Below are positions 9,406 through 18,972 of a DNA stretch of 64,000 nucleotides, in pieces (position 1 is the stretch's first letter; each line of letters opens with the position of its first letter). Origin of the DNA: Polynucleobacter arcticus (lineage in GTDB: Bacteria > Pseudomonadota > Gammaproteobacteria > Burkholderiales > Burkholderiaceae); the NCBI RefSeq assembly GCF_013307205.1, contig NZ_CP028940.1:1595702-1659701 (forward strand). The letters are read 5' to 3'. The translations under genes were made by a program, and so were the position numbers. Under the pieces are notes generated by a model. That model did not search any database. It had not been told where the DNA came from and worked only from the letters and a program-made list of their open reading frames with translations.

Positions 9406-10155
9406 TTACAGCGTTCGAAGAAATTGTTCATCTTCTTTACTTAGCAACCCATTAGCTCTTGCTGATTCAATTAAATCAGGTCGAAGCCTTAACGTCAGCT
9501 CTAAAGACTTCTGCCGACGCCAATCCGCTATTTTAGCGTGATGTCCGCCTAAAAGCACGTCAGGAACAGATAAATTTTCATATATTTCTGGACGGGTGTA
9601 GTGTGGGTAGTCTAAAAGGCCATTTATAAAGCTATCCTGGACAGCCGATTCACCATCTCCAAGAGCTCCCGGAATAAGGCGAATGACCGCATCCATCATG
9701 GTCATGGCAGGCAATTCACCGCCAGAAACCACAAAATCACCCATAGAAAGCTGCAAATCCACATTTCTATCGATAAACCGTTGGTCTACCGCCTCATATC
9801 GACCGCAAATGAAGGTGATGTTCCCATCATTGAGGATGTCTTTTGCCATCTTTTGGGAAAACACCTCTCCCTGAGGAGCTAAGAGGCAAATTGGGCCGGA
9901 AGTGAGGTTTTGAGCACGATGTGCGACCTTAAGCGCAGATATCGTGTCCTCCAATGGTTTTGCCATCATGACCATACCCGGACCGCCGCCATAAGCGCGA
10001 TCATCTACCGTCTTACGGGGATCGGGGCAGAAATCTCGAGGATTCCAGAGGTTGACAGTAGCAAGACCTTGCTCGCAAGCGCGTCCAGTAACGCCCCATT
10101 GCGTTAGTGCAGAGAACATTTCGGGAAAAAGGCTAACTACATCAAATCGCATCAT
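9406..10155 (-). CDS. trmD: tRNA (guanine(37)-N1)-methyltransferase
   Basis: Makes m1G37 in tRNAs that read CNN codons, preventing frameshifts. It is a SPOUT trefoil-knot enzyme: GGGPGMVMMAKPLEDTI near residue 57, the AdoMet-binding knot around FVVSGGELPAMTMMDAVIRL, and DYPHYTRPEIY in the substrate region. The length of 249 residues is standard. It lies between rimM (43 bp upstream) and rplS. Confidence 0.97.
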   Translation of the reverse strand: MMRFDVVSLFPEMFSALTQWGVTGRACEQGLATVNLWNPRDFCPDPRKTVDDRAYGGGPGMVMMAKPLEDTISALKVAHRAQNLTSGPICLLAPQGEVFSQKMAKDILNDGNITFICGRYEAVDQRFIDRNVDLQLSMGDFVVSGGELPAMTMMDAVIRLIPGALGDGESAVQDSFINGLLDYPHYTRPEIYENLSVPDVLLGGHHAKIADWRRQKSLELTLRLRPDLIESARANGLLSKEDEQFLRTL

Positions 10156-10198
10156 GGGAATAGCACTTCAAAGACTGTTTATTAGGCCAATCATTCGA

Positions 10199-10762
10199 CT
10201 ACCAATCAGCTTGCCAATCAAGTGTAATTAGCTTGTTAGGTAAGTCAACGCTCTTTACTGCCTCTTTTACAAAAGGCACTAACTGTTTTACTGTTTTTGT
10301 TTCAAGGTCGCCAAGAGCAATGACTCCATGAGCACCGTTATCGTTGATATCAATCACCTCTCCTAAACTTTCGCCTTGGAGATTGACTGCTTTGCAGCCA
10401 ATGAGATCAACCCAGTAATAACTATCGCTCTCTACCTTGGGAAAAACATCGCGACTCACTAGAATGCGAGCACCTTTTAAGGCCTCAGCTTGATCGCGAT
10501 CGATAATGCCATCTAAGGCAATGAGAACCGTACCGCTATGCATCTTGGCTTGCTTCACTTTATACAGCTTCAGTGAAGCCTGCTCATGAGATACAGCAAT
10601 AGCCGCACTCCGACGAGGAATGAGAGATAACCACAGTTCTTTGCTAGATAAGAGCGCTACGGGATCGGCAGAATGAGGGCGAACCTTAATCTGACCCTGT
10701 AAGCCTTGAGCATCTTGGACGGCGCCAAGCTCAATCAAATCATCCAGGGAAGGTGTAATCAT
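10199..10762 (-). CDS. rimM: ribosome maturation factor
   Basis: Binds ribosomal protein S19 and assists maturation of the 30S head. The N-terminal RimM barrel begins LIELGAVQDAQGLQGQIKV. The C-terminal PRC-barrel follows from SYYWVDLIGCKAVNLQGESL. 187 residues. Placed between rpsP and trmD as in most proteobacteria. Confidence 0.95.
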   Translation of the reverse strand: MITPSLDDLIELGAVQDAQGLQGQIKVRPHSADPVALLSSKELWLSLIPRRSAAIAVSHEQASLKLYKVKQAKMHSGTVLIALDGIIDRDQAEALKGARILVSRDVFPKVESDSYYWVDLIGCKAVNLQGESLGEVIDINDNGAHGVIALGDLETKTVKQLVPFVKEAVKSVDLPNKLITLDWQADW

Positions 10763-10855
10763 ATTGAGGCCACCTCAACTCCCAGGGTGATACTGCAAGA
10801 CAACTCTGCTACCAAAGACTTCATCGCAAAGAAAAAGTCTTTGGATTTGAAATCT

Positions 10856-11101
10856 TTAGACAGCAGGATTGTTTTTGATCAAACGAACTACTGTTGGAGA
10901 AATCTGTGCGCCAACACCAGTCCAATAAGTCAAACGATCTTGAGCAATACGCATTGCCTGCTCTGTCGCTGCTGCTTGTGGATTGAAGTAACCAATACGC
11001 TCGATAAAATTCGAGTCGCGACGGTTGCGCTTGTCAGTAGCCACGATGCTATAAAAAGGGCGCTTCTTAGAACCGCCGCGTGCCAGTCGAATGACGACCA
11101 T
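10856..11101 (-). CDS. rpsP: 30S ribosomal protein S16
   Basis: 81 residues; [20 protein letters not shown] and [17 protein letters not shown] are diagnostic of S16. First gene of the rpsP-rimM-trmD-rplS operon, so the operon promoter should lie in the 249-bp divergent region up to 11350. An AAGGA-type ribosome binding site precedes the ATG. Confidence 0.98.
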
Positions 11102-11350
11102 ACTTATTCCTTAAAATCTAAAAATGAAAACAGGTTGATTACAACCCAATGAAATTACTGCCAAATCCTGGGCTCCAACTCACCGAGCAAATCAATCAAA
11201 CAAATGCACGGTATAGCGGAAAACCTCATATTCTAGACGAAAACCCCTACTTGTTCCACCTATTTAACTGCCCCATGTAACTGACTTCAACAGTAGAATG
11301 ATATACGTTAAATTAAAAAATATTCATTAAAAACAGTCACTTAAAGAAAT
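11102..11350. promoter_or_regulatory. divergent intergenic region, rpsP and META-lipoprotein genes
   Basis: A 249-bp A+T-rich stretch between two divergent genes. It must carry the promoter of the ribosomal operon on the minus strand and that of the lipoprotein gene on the plus strand. No hairpin, repeat or further open frame stands out. Confidence 0.5.
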
Positions 11351-11881
11351 ATGTCGCCTAAAATTCAGATTTTAAGATCGCCCAAAAGTACTTTAAATAG
11401 GCTATTTCTGCTTTTTTCTGGTCTGAGTTTGGCTTTTTTGACAGCCTGCGCCAATATTATTCCGCCCTGCACCGCCAAAACTAGCCCGCCCAGCAGTGAA
11501 TTCCGAAACACCAAGTGGGAGCTAGTGCGCTGGAATCTAGCGCCCAACGCTAGGGGCGAGATACGCGCAAGGCAAGTTCCTCAGGGCGATAACAGCAACC
11601 CCATCCAAATTACTTTCGATGCCAACGGTGAACGCGTGAGTGGATCTTCAGGCTGCAATCGCTTTACTGCACGCATTACTGAGGATGCTCGAGGTTTTAC
11701 CTTAGATCAACTCACTAGCACCAAGATGGCTTGTACTGCGCAGCGTATGGAGCTAGAAAATGACTTCCTGTATGAATTAGCCGATTACCGTACGATTGTG
11801 CGTAATGGCGATCAACTATTAATCATTGGCGCTGATCGTGAAGTATTAAGCTTTATGCAAAAAAGTTATTCGCCCAAATAA
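11351..11881 (+). CDS. META-domain lipoprotein (HslJ-like)
   Basis: 176 residues with a signal peptide ending in the lipobox LTAC (near residue 33), so it is probably a lipid-anchored envelope protein. The mature part is a META domain: NTKWELVRWN opens it, ITFDANGERVSGSSGCNRFT is the typical core, and the MACTAQRMELENDFLYEL helix and the closing LLIIGADREVLSF complete it. META proteins such as HslJ are linked to heat or novobiocin resistance in E. coli; the biochemical role is unknown. Confidence 0.85.
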   Translation: MSPKIQILRSPKSTLNRLFLLFSGLSLAFLTACANIIPPCTAKTSPPSSEFRNTKWELVRWNLAPNARGEIRARQVPQGDNSNPIQITFDANGERVSGSSGCNRFTARITEDARGFTLDQLTSTKMACTAQRMELENDFLYELADYRTIVRNGDQLLIIGADREVLSFMQKSYSPK

Positions 11882-11924
11882 AATACTCCCACACTTATAT
11901 ACAAATTGATTACCGAAAGTCTGA

Positions 11925-12371
11925 ATGAAAAAATACAAGCTCCTGTTTTGCTCACTCGGATTACTTTTTCCAGGTACAGGCTTCAATTGTTTTTATCTAC
12001 AAGGATTGAAATCCTTTTGGGGATGGGCGCAACTATTCGCCTTTATTGGCGGCATCGCTGGTTGGGTGATCCTGAAAGACACCCATTTTAATTCTGCGCC
12101 AGGTTGGGTTTTAATTACCTTCGGCTTCATCACGCTCGAAGCGAGCTGGTTAACCACGATTGCTTATGGCCTGCGCGCTGATGAAAAATGGGATGCACAA
12201 TTTAACCCAGGACTTGATCCACAAAGAGCGACTCAATCGAGATGGCCGGTCGTACTCACGGTGATTTTTTCACTCGTATTTGGTGCGGGCTTCATGATGA
12301 CTTTCCTAGCCATTGCTTTTGAACAGTTCTTCATTTCACAACTGCTAGAGGCAAAAAAGCTATCTCAGTAA
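11925..12371 (+). CDS. small inner-membrane protein, function unknown
   Basis: 148 residues with four hydrophobic segments: LLFCSLGLLFPGTGFNCFYL, then LFAFIGGIAGWVIL, VLITFGFITLEASWLTTIAY and a C-terminal VLTVIFSLVFGAGFMMTFLA. The first segment, with its G-hydrophobic-FYLQGLKSFWGW pattern, recalls TM2-domain proteins, but the match is weak. It follows the META lipoprotein by 43 bp on the same strand and ends inside a strong terminator. The start MKKYKLL fits a membrane leader better than an overlapping frame beginning at 11906. Confidence 0.65.
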   Translation: MKKYKLLFCSLGLLFPGTGFNCFYLQGLKSFWGWAQLFAFIGGIAGWVILKDTHFNSAPGWVLITFGFITLEASWLTTIAYGLRADEKWDAQFNPGLDPQRATQSRWPVVLTVIFSLVFGAGFMMTFLAIAFEQFFISQLLEAKKLSQ

Positions 12372-12387
12372 TGTAGATAGCTTTTTT
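12353..12387. terminator. bidirectional Rho-independent terminator
   Basis: A 13-bp perfect inverted repeat: AAAAAAGCTATCT at 12353-12365 and its complement at 12375-12387. A-runs on one side and T-runs on the other allow it to act on both strands. It overlaps the stop of the membrane protein gene and also serves the convergent etfBA operon. Confidence 0.9.
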
Positions 12388-12428
12388 GCCCTAAATCTAC
12401 TCCAACTACCCCCCTCAAAAGGGGTAAT

Positions 12429-13370
12429 TTATGACAGCGCTTGAGTCAGCTCAGGCAGGGCCGTATTCAGATCAGCAACTAGTCCATAGTCGGCAACGCC
12501 AAAGATCGGGGCCTCAGGATCCTTATTGATCGCCACAATCACTTTTGAATCTTTCATTCCGGCTAAATGCTGAATAGCGCCAGAAATACCCACTGCAATG
12601 TAAAGCTGTGGAGCAACGATCTTGCCTGTCTGACCGACTTGATAATCATTCGGCACATACCCAGCATCCACTGCTGCGCGCGAAGCTCCTAGGGCTGCGC
12701 CCAATTGATCCGCCAGAGGAGCAATGAGTTCTTGATACTTTTCACCAGAACCTAGTCCGCGCCCTCCAGACACAATAATTTTGGCGGCCGTCAGTTCTGG
12801 ACGATCCGACTTCGTGAGTTCACGGCCAATAAAAGTAGAGGCGGTTGGGCTAGCCGTCATGACAGCAGGCTGCTTCTCAATGACAGCAGAGCCACCTGTT
12901 GCGGCAACAGGATCAAAACCGGTAGTACGCACGGTAATCACTTTTACAGGATCGCTAGATTCGACTGTTGCAATGGCATTGCCCGCATAAATCGGACGCT
13001 CAAAAGTCTGTGCATTGAGCACCTTGGTAACGTCAGATAATTGAGCCACATCTAACTTCGCCGCAACACGCGGCAAGGTATTTTTACCGTTTGCTGTCGC
13101 GGGCGCAAGAATATGACTGTAGTTATTTGCAAGTGCCAAAATTTGTGCAGCTAAAGGCTCCGCGAGTTGATCAGCCAAGCTCAGATCATCAACAAGAATG
13201 ACTTTTCTGACGCCCATTACTTGACTTGCTGCTGATGCAACAGCATCTACAGTACTTCCAGCAATCAGCACATCAACCTCTGGAGCGCACTGTAGAGCTG
13301 CAGCGATAGCATTCAGCGTAGCTGCTTTAAGAGAAACATTGTCATGTTCGGCAATAACGAGTGCGGCCAT
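12429..13370 (-). CDS. etfA: electron transfer flavoprotein alpha subunit
   Basis: FAD-binding subunit of ETF, which passes electrons from acyl-CoA and other dehydrogenases to the quinone pool. The C-terminal FAD domain is plain: [56 protein letters not shown] and [20 protein letters not shown]. 313 residues. Its ATG follows the etfB stop with no spacing, consistent with translational coupling and equal subunit synthesis. Confidence 0.97.
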   Translation of the reverse strand: MAALVIAEHDNVSLKAATLNAIAAALQCAPEVDVLIAGSTVDAVASAASQVMGVRKVILVDDLSLADQLAEPLAAQILALANNYSHILAPATANGKNTLPRVAAKLDVAQLSDVTKVLNAQTFERPIYAGNAIATVESSDPVKVITVRTTGFDPVAATGGSAVIEKQPAVMTASPTASTFIGRELTKSDRPELTAAKIIVSGGRGLGSGEKYQELIAPLADQLGAALGASRAAVDAGYVPNDYQVGQTGKIVAPQLYIAVGISGAIQHLAGMKDSKVIVAINKDPEAPIFGVADYGLVADLNTALPELTQALS

Positions 13371-14120
13371 TTAAATCACCTTCGCTTCATTTTTTAATTT
13401 ATCCACTAAGGCGGCTACATCTGCAACGATGATGCCAGCGCTTCGCTTAGGAGGCTCTTCCACTTTAATCGTCTTTAATCTTGGTGAAATATCCACACCA
13501 AGATCTTCAGGCTTAATGATCTCAAGCGTCTTTTTCTTCGCCTTCATAATGTTGGGAAGCGTCACGTAGCGAGGTTCATTTAAACGCAGGTCTGTTGTCA
13601 CAACCGCTGGTAGGCTAAGAGAGATGGTTTCAAGACCACCGTCTACTTCACGAGTAACATTGAGCTTACAATCAGCAACGACAACTTTAGATGCAAAAGT
13701 AGCCTGCGGAATATCCATTAGACTCGCTAACATTTGGCCAGTTTGGTTGCTATCGTCATCAATTGCTTGCTTCCCCAAAATGACGATTTGGGCCTGCTCT
13801 TTTTGGCAAATTGCTTGCAGAATTTTTGCTACAGCTAAAGGCTGTAAATCACTATCTGCCTCTACCAAGATAGCGCGATCAGCCCCAATTGCTAAAGCAG
13901 TGCGCAACGTTTCTTGGCACTGGGTAGGACCAGCGGAAACTACCACTATCTCGCTAGCTACACCAGCCTCTTTTAGTCGCACAGCTTCTTCAACAGCGAT
14001 TTCATCAAAAGGATTCATGCTCATTTTGACATTCGCTAAATCTACACCAGACTGGTCTGATTTCACTCGAATTTTGACGTTGTAATCAACAACACGTTTT
14101 ACTGCCACCAAGATTTTCAT
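13371..14120 (-). CDS. etfB: electron transfer flavoprotein beta subunit
   Basis: AMP-binding partner of EtfA. Recognised from [20 protein letters not shown], then [17 protein letters not shown], the segment [19 protein letters not shown], and the signature region [20 protein letters not shown]. 249 residues, normal length. First gene of the etfBA pair. Confidence 0.97.
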   Translation of the reverse strand: MKILVAVKRVVDYNVKIRVKSDQSGVDLANVKMSMNPFDEIAVEEAVRLKEAGVASEIVVVSAGPTQCQETLRTALAIGADRAILVEADSDLQPLAVAKILQAICQKEQAQIVILGKQAIDDDSNQTGQMLASLMDIPQATFASKVVVADCKLNVTREVDGGLETISLSLPAVVTTDLRLNEPRYVTLPNIMKAKKKTLEIIKPEDLGVDISPRLKTIKVEEPPKRSAGIIVADVAALVDKLKNEAKVI

Positions 14121-14210
14121 TCTTAATTCTCAATTATTTGAAGTAAACACCGTATTTTATCTTCCTATTGCCATGCAATATGAAAGATCAATCACCCCTT
14201 GATTCTGAGC

Positions 14211-15131
14211 CTACAGATCAGCGAGCGCCTTGACGTGCGCCACCACGCTGCGGCCCAAAGCAGAAAGGTTATAGCCGCCCTCAAGACAGCTGACGATACG
14301 ACCTTGGGCATATTGGTTTGCAACACCCTTAAGCTGCTTGGTAATCCAAGCATAGTCATCTTCAACTAAACCCATTTGCCCCAAATCATCTTCACGATGA
14401 GCATCAAATCCTGCAGAGATAATGATGAGCTCCGGCTCAAAATCTCGTAAGCGTGGTAACCATTGCTCCTCAACGATGGAGCGCACTACATCTCCACGTG
14501 TCGACGCAGGAAGCGGTACGTTCACCATATTATTTGCTCTATCTAAGCCGCTGTATGGATAAAACGGATGCTGAAAGAAGCTACACATGAGCACATTCGG
14601 ATCGTTCAAGAATGCAGCTTCAGTCCCATTGCCATGATGAACATCAAAGTCAACGATAGCCACACGCTCAATCCCATAAGCATCCATTGCATACCGTGCT
14701 GCTATCGCGACGCTATCAAAGACACAAAATCCCATTGAGCGAGTTGGTTCCGCATGATGTCCGGGGGGGCGAACAGCACAAAATACATTCTCAACCTCGC
14801 CCTTCATGACTGCATCAACGCCAGCTATGGCAGCGCCTGCTGCGCGTAGAGCAGCGCTCCAGGTGTGGGGGTTCATGATGGTGTCACCATCCAGCATGAA
14901 GTAGCCGCTTGCTGGTGAGCACTCTTTGACAAAGGCAATATGATCAGGGCTATGCACCAACTCCAGTTGCTCCTCGGTTGCCAGGGGCGCATCTAGATGC
15001 TGCAAAAAGCGGTCAACGCCACTCCGAATTAACTGATCATTGATAGCCTGAATGCGCTCTGGGCACTCGGGATGGTGGCTACCCATCTCATGTTTTAGAA
15101 AATCCGGATGAGTTATGTATCCTGTTGTCAT
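14211..15131 (-). CDS. histone-deacetylase-family enzyme
   Basis: Zinc-dependent arginase/deacetylase-fold protein of 306 residues. The core motifs are present: RPPGHHAEPTRSMGFCVFD, with the catalytic His pair, IVDFDVHHGNGTEAAF for zinc Asp and His, SAGFDAHREDDLGQMGL for the second zinc Asp, and CLEGGYNLSALGRSV with the catalytic Tyr. Bacterial members remove acetyl groups from small molecules such as acetylpolyamines or from protein lysines; the substrate here is unknown. It stands alone between etfBA and mltB. Confidence 0.9.
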   Translation of the reverse strand: MTTGYITHPDFLKHEMGSHHPECPERIQAINDQLIRSGVDRFLQHLDAPLATEEQLELVHSPDHIAFVKECSPASGYFMLDGDTIMNPHTWSAALRAAGAAIAGVDAVMKGEVENVFCAVRPPGHHAEPTRSMGFCVFDSVAIAARYAMDAYGIERVAIVDFDVHHGNGTEAAFLNDPNVLMCSFFQHPFYPYSGLDRANNMVNVPLPASTRGDVVRSIVEEQWLPRLRDFEPELIIISAGFDAHREDDLGQMGLVEDDYAWITKQLKGVANQYAQGRIVSCLEGGYNLSALGRSVVAHVKALADL

Positions 15132-15214
15132 TACTAGAAATCCTTAATAGCAAAACGATCATTTTTATAATTCATAAAAACCTATTTACATCCTAAAAAT
15201 CCATTTTTCAATCT

Positions 15215-16486
15215 ATGAATTTTCGCGTCTCCCACCTCACCTCTACAGTACTCTTGGCCCTGCTCTTGAGTGCCTGCTCGAGCACCACCACCCAACAAGT
15301 GAGCCCTAAGGAGACTATCGTAAACCAGTCTGAGGATGTCGCCACAGAAGTCCGTTTTAGCCAAAATCTCAACCAATTGATTAGCCAAATCGCTCAAACC
15401 CAAGGCATCCCTCAGGCAAGCCTTGAATCAGGCTTTTCCGATGCTAAAACAATTCCATCTATTCGGAAATTGGTTTTACCCCCCTCGGGTAGCTTTAAGA
15501 AGAATTGGGTCGCCTATCGCAAGCGCTTTATTGAGCCGATTCGACTCAAGGCTGGCAAGGCTTTTTGGGAGCAAAACCAGGCCTTCCTTAGCAAAGTTGA
15601 GCAAGAGTCCGGGGTTCCGGCCGAAGTGATCGTTGCGATCATTGGGATTGAAACCATCTATGGGCGCCAGACTGGGACTTTTCGGGTCAAGGATGTGCTC
15701 TCAACGCTTGCCTTTAGCTACCCAGACACGCCCAATAAAGCGAGTCGCGAACAGCTCTTTAAAGATCAATTACAGGAGTTAATCCTCTTGTGCTGGACTG
15801 AGGGTGGCGGGAACTTGCCAGCCAACAATACAAGCCAAGGCTTGAACCCAGCACGCTTTAATGCCTGCCTCAATCAAACTAGCTCTTACGCTGGTGCTAT
15901 TGGACTGCCGCAGTTTATGCCTGGCAGTATTCGTAACTTCGGAGTGGATGGGGATGGAGATGGTCGCATCGACCTGAGGCTAAGCCCTAAAGATGCCATC
16001 GCTAGCGTTGCAAACTTTATGAGAAAGCATGGTTGGCAACCGGGAATGCCGATTTACTTCCCTGTACAGGAATCAGGTGTAAGTGAGGCAAGGCTACTTG
16101 CTGATGGCGAACCTCAACTGAAATACACCATTGCGGAGCTGATCGGAAAAGGTATTTTGACGAAAGAACAAGGTGACCTTCAAGCGGGCGGGGTTGAGCT
16201 ACAAAGTAAAGCGCTGATCATTGATCTTCCTTATCCAGATAAAGATGGTAACGATCAGGTGCGCTATGCAGTAGGTCTAAACAACTTCCTTGCGATTGTG
16301 CAATACAACCGTAGCTATTTTTATGCGCAAAGCGTTGCAGAATTTGCTGAAGCTCTGGGATATAAGAATCAAAGCGTAGTGCCGGCCACCCCAATGAAAG
16401 CAAATGTCAAAGAACCGAAATCAGTTCAACCCACTAAAGCAAAACCCAAGAAGGCTGCTAGCAAGAAAAAGGTAAAGCAGACTTAA
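15215..16486 (+). CDS. mltB: membrane-bound lytic murein transglycosylase B
   Basis: Cleaves peptidoglycan glycan strands with formation of 1,6-anhydro-MurNAc ends. A lipoprotein signal (LLALLLSACSS) places it at the outer membrane. The SLT35 domain carries IIGIETIYGRQTGTF with the catalytic Glu, then SYAGAIGLPQFMPGSIRNF and GDGDGRIDLRLSPKDAIASV, an EF-hand-like Ca site typical of Slt35. 423 residues, ending in an unusual Lys/Pro/Ala-rich tail after about residue 390 that is probably disordered. It converges on cysM. Confidence 0.93.
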   Translation: MNFRVSHLTSTVLLALLLSACSSTTTQQVSPKETIVNQSEDVATEVRFSQNLNQLISQIAQTQGIPQASLESGFSDAKTIPSIRKLVLPPSGSFKKNWVAYRKRFIEPIRLKAGKAFWEQNQAFLSKVEQESGVPAEVIVAIIGIETIYGRQTGTFRVKDVLSTLAFSYPDTPNKASREQLFKDQLQELILLCWTEGGGNLPANNTSQGLNPARFNACLNQTSSYAGAIGLPQFMPGSIRNFGVDGDGDGRIDLRLSPKDAIASVANFMRKHGWQPGMPIYFPVQESGVSEARLLADGEPQLKYTIAELIGKGILTKEQGDLQAGGVELQSKALIIDLPYPDKDGNDQVRYAVGLNNFLAIVQYNRSYFYAQSVAEFAEALGYKNQSVVPATPMKANVKEPKSVQPTKAKPKKAASKKKVKQT

Positions 16487-16505
16487 TTACGCCAGCCTGC
16501 ATGTC

Positions 16506-17420
16506 TCACGCCGGGAAAACTCCAGTAGAGAGATAGCGGTCACCACGGTCACATACGATAAAGACAATAGTGGCATTTTCTACCTGACGAGCAATTCGCA
16601 AGGCAACCACCAAAGCACCGCCTGCTGAAATACCACAGAAGATGCCCTCTTCAGCCGCAAGGCGACGAGCCATCTCTTCGGCATCTGCTTGGCTTACATA
16701 CTCAATATGGTCAACCCTATCGCCCTGATAGATCTTTGGTAAATACTGAGGGGCCCATTTACGAATACCCGGAATCTGCGAACCTTCTTCGGGTTGTGCA
16801 CCGATGATCTGAATATGGGGATTCATGGACTTTAAAAAAGTAGAGACTCCCGTAATCGTCCCGGTGGTACCCATCGATGAAACGAAATGTGTCACCTGTC
16901 CATCAGTATCACGCCAGATTTCTGGTCCAGTAGTTTCAATATGAGCGCGTGGATTATCAGGATTGGCAAATTGATCAAGCAGTCTTCCACGACCCTCTTT
17001 TTGTAACTGCAGCGCATAGTCACGCGCAAACTCCATACCGCCTGAAGCTGCTGTCAGAATCAGTTCTGCGCCATAAGCAGCCATACTTTGCCTACGTTCA
17101 ATACTTTGATTTTCCGGCATCACTAAAACCATCTTGTAACCCAACATGGCAGCAGCCATCGCCAATGCAATGCCCGTATTGCCACTAGTCGCCTCAATAA
17201 GTGTATCGCCAGGTTGAATCTCACCGCGCTCTTGGGCGCGCACAATCATCGACAGCGCAGGTCGGTCTTTGACCGACCCCGCTGGGTTATTACCTTCTAA
17301 CTTTCCTAAGATCAGATTATTTTTAGAGTCGTTTTCAGCGCCAGGAATGCGTTGCAATCGAACCAGGGGTGTATTACCCACAGTCTGTGAAATAGTTAAG
17401 TAGGAAGGTGTGCTCATCAA
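16506..17420 (-). CDS. cysM: cysteine synthase B
   Basis: PLP enzyme making cysteine from O-acetylserine and sulfide or thiosulfate. The PLP Lys lies in NPAGSVKDRPALSMI, the phosphate and substrate loop is EATSGNTGIALAMAA, and SMGTTGTITGVSTFLK binds the cofactor phosphate. The 304-residue length and the sequence EEGIFCGISAGGALV near the C-terminus point to CysM rather than CysK. Translation may start at the second Met (MSTPSYLT). Confidence 0.94.
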   Translation of the reverse strand: MMSTPSYLTISQTVGNTPLVRLQRIPGAENDSKNNLILGKLEGNNPAGSVKDRPALSMIVRAQERGEIQPGDTLIEATSGNTGIALAMAAAMLGYKMVLVMPENQSIERRQSMAAYGAELILTAASGGMEFARDYALQLQKEGRGRLLDQFANPDNPRAHIETTGPEIWRDTDGQVTHFVSSMGTTGTITGVSTFLKSMNPHIQIIGAQPEEGSQIPGIRKWAPQYLPKIYQGDRVDHIEYVSQADAEEMARRLAAEEGIFCGISAGGALVVALRIARQVENATIVFIVCDRGDRYLSTGVFPA

Positions 17421-17458
17421 ACTATTTTAGCCATAAGCCACGCTAGATGTAAAAGGGC

Positions 17459-17854
17459 TTAATTTCGGCGATTGGGCGTCGAACGCTCCGGATTAGAGCG
17501 AGAGTTACCTTGACTACGTGAACCGCGTCTACTGCCAGCGGAACTCTCCTTATTGGTACGGCCATGCGGCTCGCGAAAGGAACTGGGTGCCTCAATCGTT
17601 AAACCGTTATCCACCATTTTTTCCACGGATTTCATGCCAATACCGCGAACGCGCTTTTGTAAGTCATTCGCATCCTGAAAATGCCCTCCATCCAAGCGCT
17701 CGGCAATAATCGTCTTTGCCTTAGATGGCCCAATGCCTTTAATACTCTCTAGCTCAGATTGAGTAGCAGTATTGACATTAATTGGGGAGGCAGCCGCTAA
17801 GCCCGAGACAGCTATAAATGCAGAAAATACTAAAGCCTTTAATAATTGATTCAT
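17459..17854 (-). CDS. ComEA-type helix-hairpin-helix DNA-binding protein
   Basis: 131 residues. A signal peptide (ALVFSAFIAVSGLAAASP) is followed by a double helix-hairpin-helix: INVNTATQSELESIKGIGPS and later VRGIGMKSVEKMVDNGL. ComEA-like periplasmic proteins bind incoming DNA during transformation. The last 40 residues are rich in Arg, Ser and Asn (GSRRGSRSQGNSRSNPE), which is unusual and may add nonspecific DNA binding. No other competence gene is nearby. Confidence 0.85.
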   Translation of the reverse strand: MNQLLKALVFSAFIAVSGLAAASPINVNTATQSELESIKGIGPSKAKTIIAERLDGGHFQDANDLQKRVRGIGMKSVEKMVDNGLTIEAPSSFREPHGRTNKESSAGSRRGSRSQGNSRSNPERSTPNRRN

Positions 17855-17871
17855 TCGATCTCCATCAGTTA

Positions 17872-17908
17872 ATAAAAAAATCCACTGACAACAAATGCCA
17901 GTGGATTA
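17872..17908 (-). terminator. Rho-independent terminator after hldD
   Basis: On the minus strand AATCCACTGG pairs with CAGTGGATT and is followed by a run of seven T. It lies between the hldD stop and the comEA start, ending the LPS transcript and separating comEA. Confidence 0.85.
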
Positions 17909-17952
17909 GTTACAACGAATAGAAATCCAGTCTGTTGACTGTTTTTAACTTC

Positions 17953-18972
17953 TTACAGCGGACTTGCCAAGAAATCTGCATTAGCTGATAGCCAAGCGAT
18001 ATAACGACTGACACCCTGCTCTACATTAAGGAAGGGCTCTTTATAACCAGCAGCGCGCAGTTTTGTTAAATCGGCCTGAGTAAAGCACTGGTACTTTCCT
18101 TTAAGCGCATCTGGGAATGGGATGTACTCAATTGCCTTTTCCTTAACCAATTCTTCTAAGCTTGCAGGGTTAGCCTGATCACTCTTACGCATGGCATTGG
18201 CTACTGCATGGGCTACATCATTAAATGGTTGTGCAAGACCACTGCCCAAATTGAAGATGCCGCTAATTTCTGGGTGATCCAAAAAATAGAGATTTACTTT
18301 CACTACGTCTTCAACTGAGACGAAGTCACGGCTTTGTTCGCCAGCACCATAACCACCATACTCACCAAAGAGCTTTACTTTGCCATTGGCCTTGTATTGA
18401 TGGTATTGGTGAAAGGCCACTGAGGCCATACGACCTTTGTGTGATTCACGCGGACCATACACATTGAAATATCGAAAACCCACTACTTGGGCTGCATTTG
18501 CTTTTTCAGCAAATCGCTTACGCATCACTTGATCAAATAAGAACTTCGAATAGCCATAAATATTTAACGGCTTCTCGTGCTCGCGACTTTCTATAAATAC
18601 CTCAGAGCCGCCATAGGTTGCTGCAGAGGATGCATACAGTAACTGCACTTTTTGCTCAGTGCAGATATCCAATAAATCCATGGTGTAGCGAAAATTATTC
18701 GCCATCATGAAAATGCCATCCGTTTCCATTGTGTCGGAACAGGCCCCCTCATGAAACACCGCCTTAACCTTGCCAAAACGACCACTTCTGAATGCCTCTA
18801 GAAACTCATCTTTATCCAGATAATCAATGATGTCTAAGTCGGCTAGGTTGCGATACTTATCTGCAGGACGCAAATCATCCACAGCAATGATATTTTTCTC
18901 ACCACGCGCATTGAGCGCTTGCACAATGTTGGCGCCAATAAATCCTGCCGCGCCCGTCACGATAATTGTCAT
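17953..18972 (-). CDS. hldD: ADP-L-glycero-D-manno-heptose 6-epimerase
   Basis: Last step of ADP-heptose synthesis for the LPS inner core. Short-chain dehydrogenase fold: [14 protein letters not shown] is the NAD(P)-binding loop, [14 protein letters not shown] an HldD signature, and [15 protein letters not shown] supplies the catalytic Tyr and Lys. 339 residues. It overlaps the heptose kinase gene by 4 bp. Confidence 0.96.
   Translation of the reverse strand: MTIIVTGAAGFIGANIVQALNARGEKNIIAVDDLRPADKYRNLADLDIIDYLDKDEFLEAFRSGRFGKVKAVFHEGACSDTMETDGIFMMANNFRYTMDLLDICTEQKVQLLYASSAATYGGSEVFIESREHEKPLNIYGYSKFLFDQVMRKRFAEKANAAQVVGFRYFNVYGPRESHKGRMASVAFHQYHQYKANGKVKLFGEYGGYGAGEQSRDFVSVEDVVKVNLYFLDHPEISGIFNLGSGLAQPFNDVAHAVANAMRKSDQANPASLEELVKEKAIEYIPFPDALKGKYQCFTQADLTKLRAAGYKEPFLNVEQGVSRYIAWLSANADFLASPL

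Noticed and set aside
10706-11152. 148-residue plus-strand frame over rimM and rpsP
   Set aside because: It lies opposite two certain ribosomal genes and has no ribosome binding site or family motif.
13624-14085. 153-residue frame antisense to etfB
   Set aside because: etfB is unambiguous and the antisense product resembles no protein.
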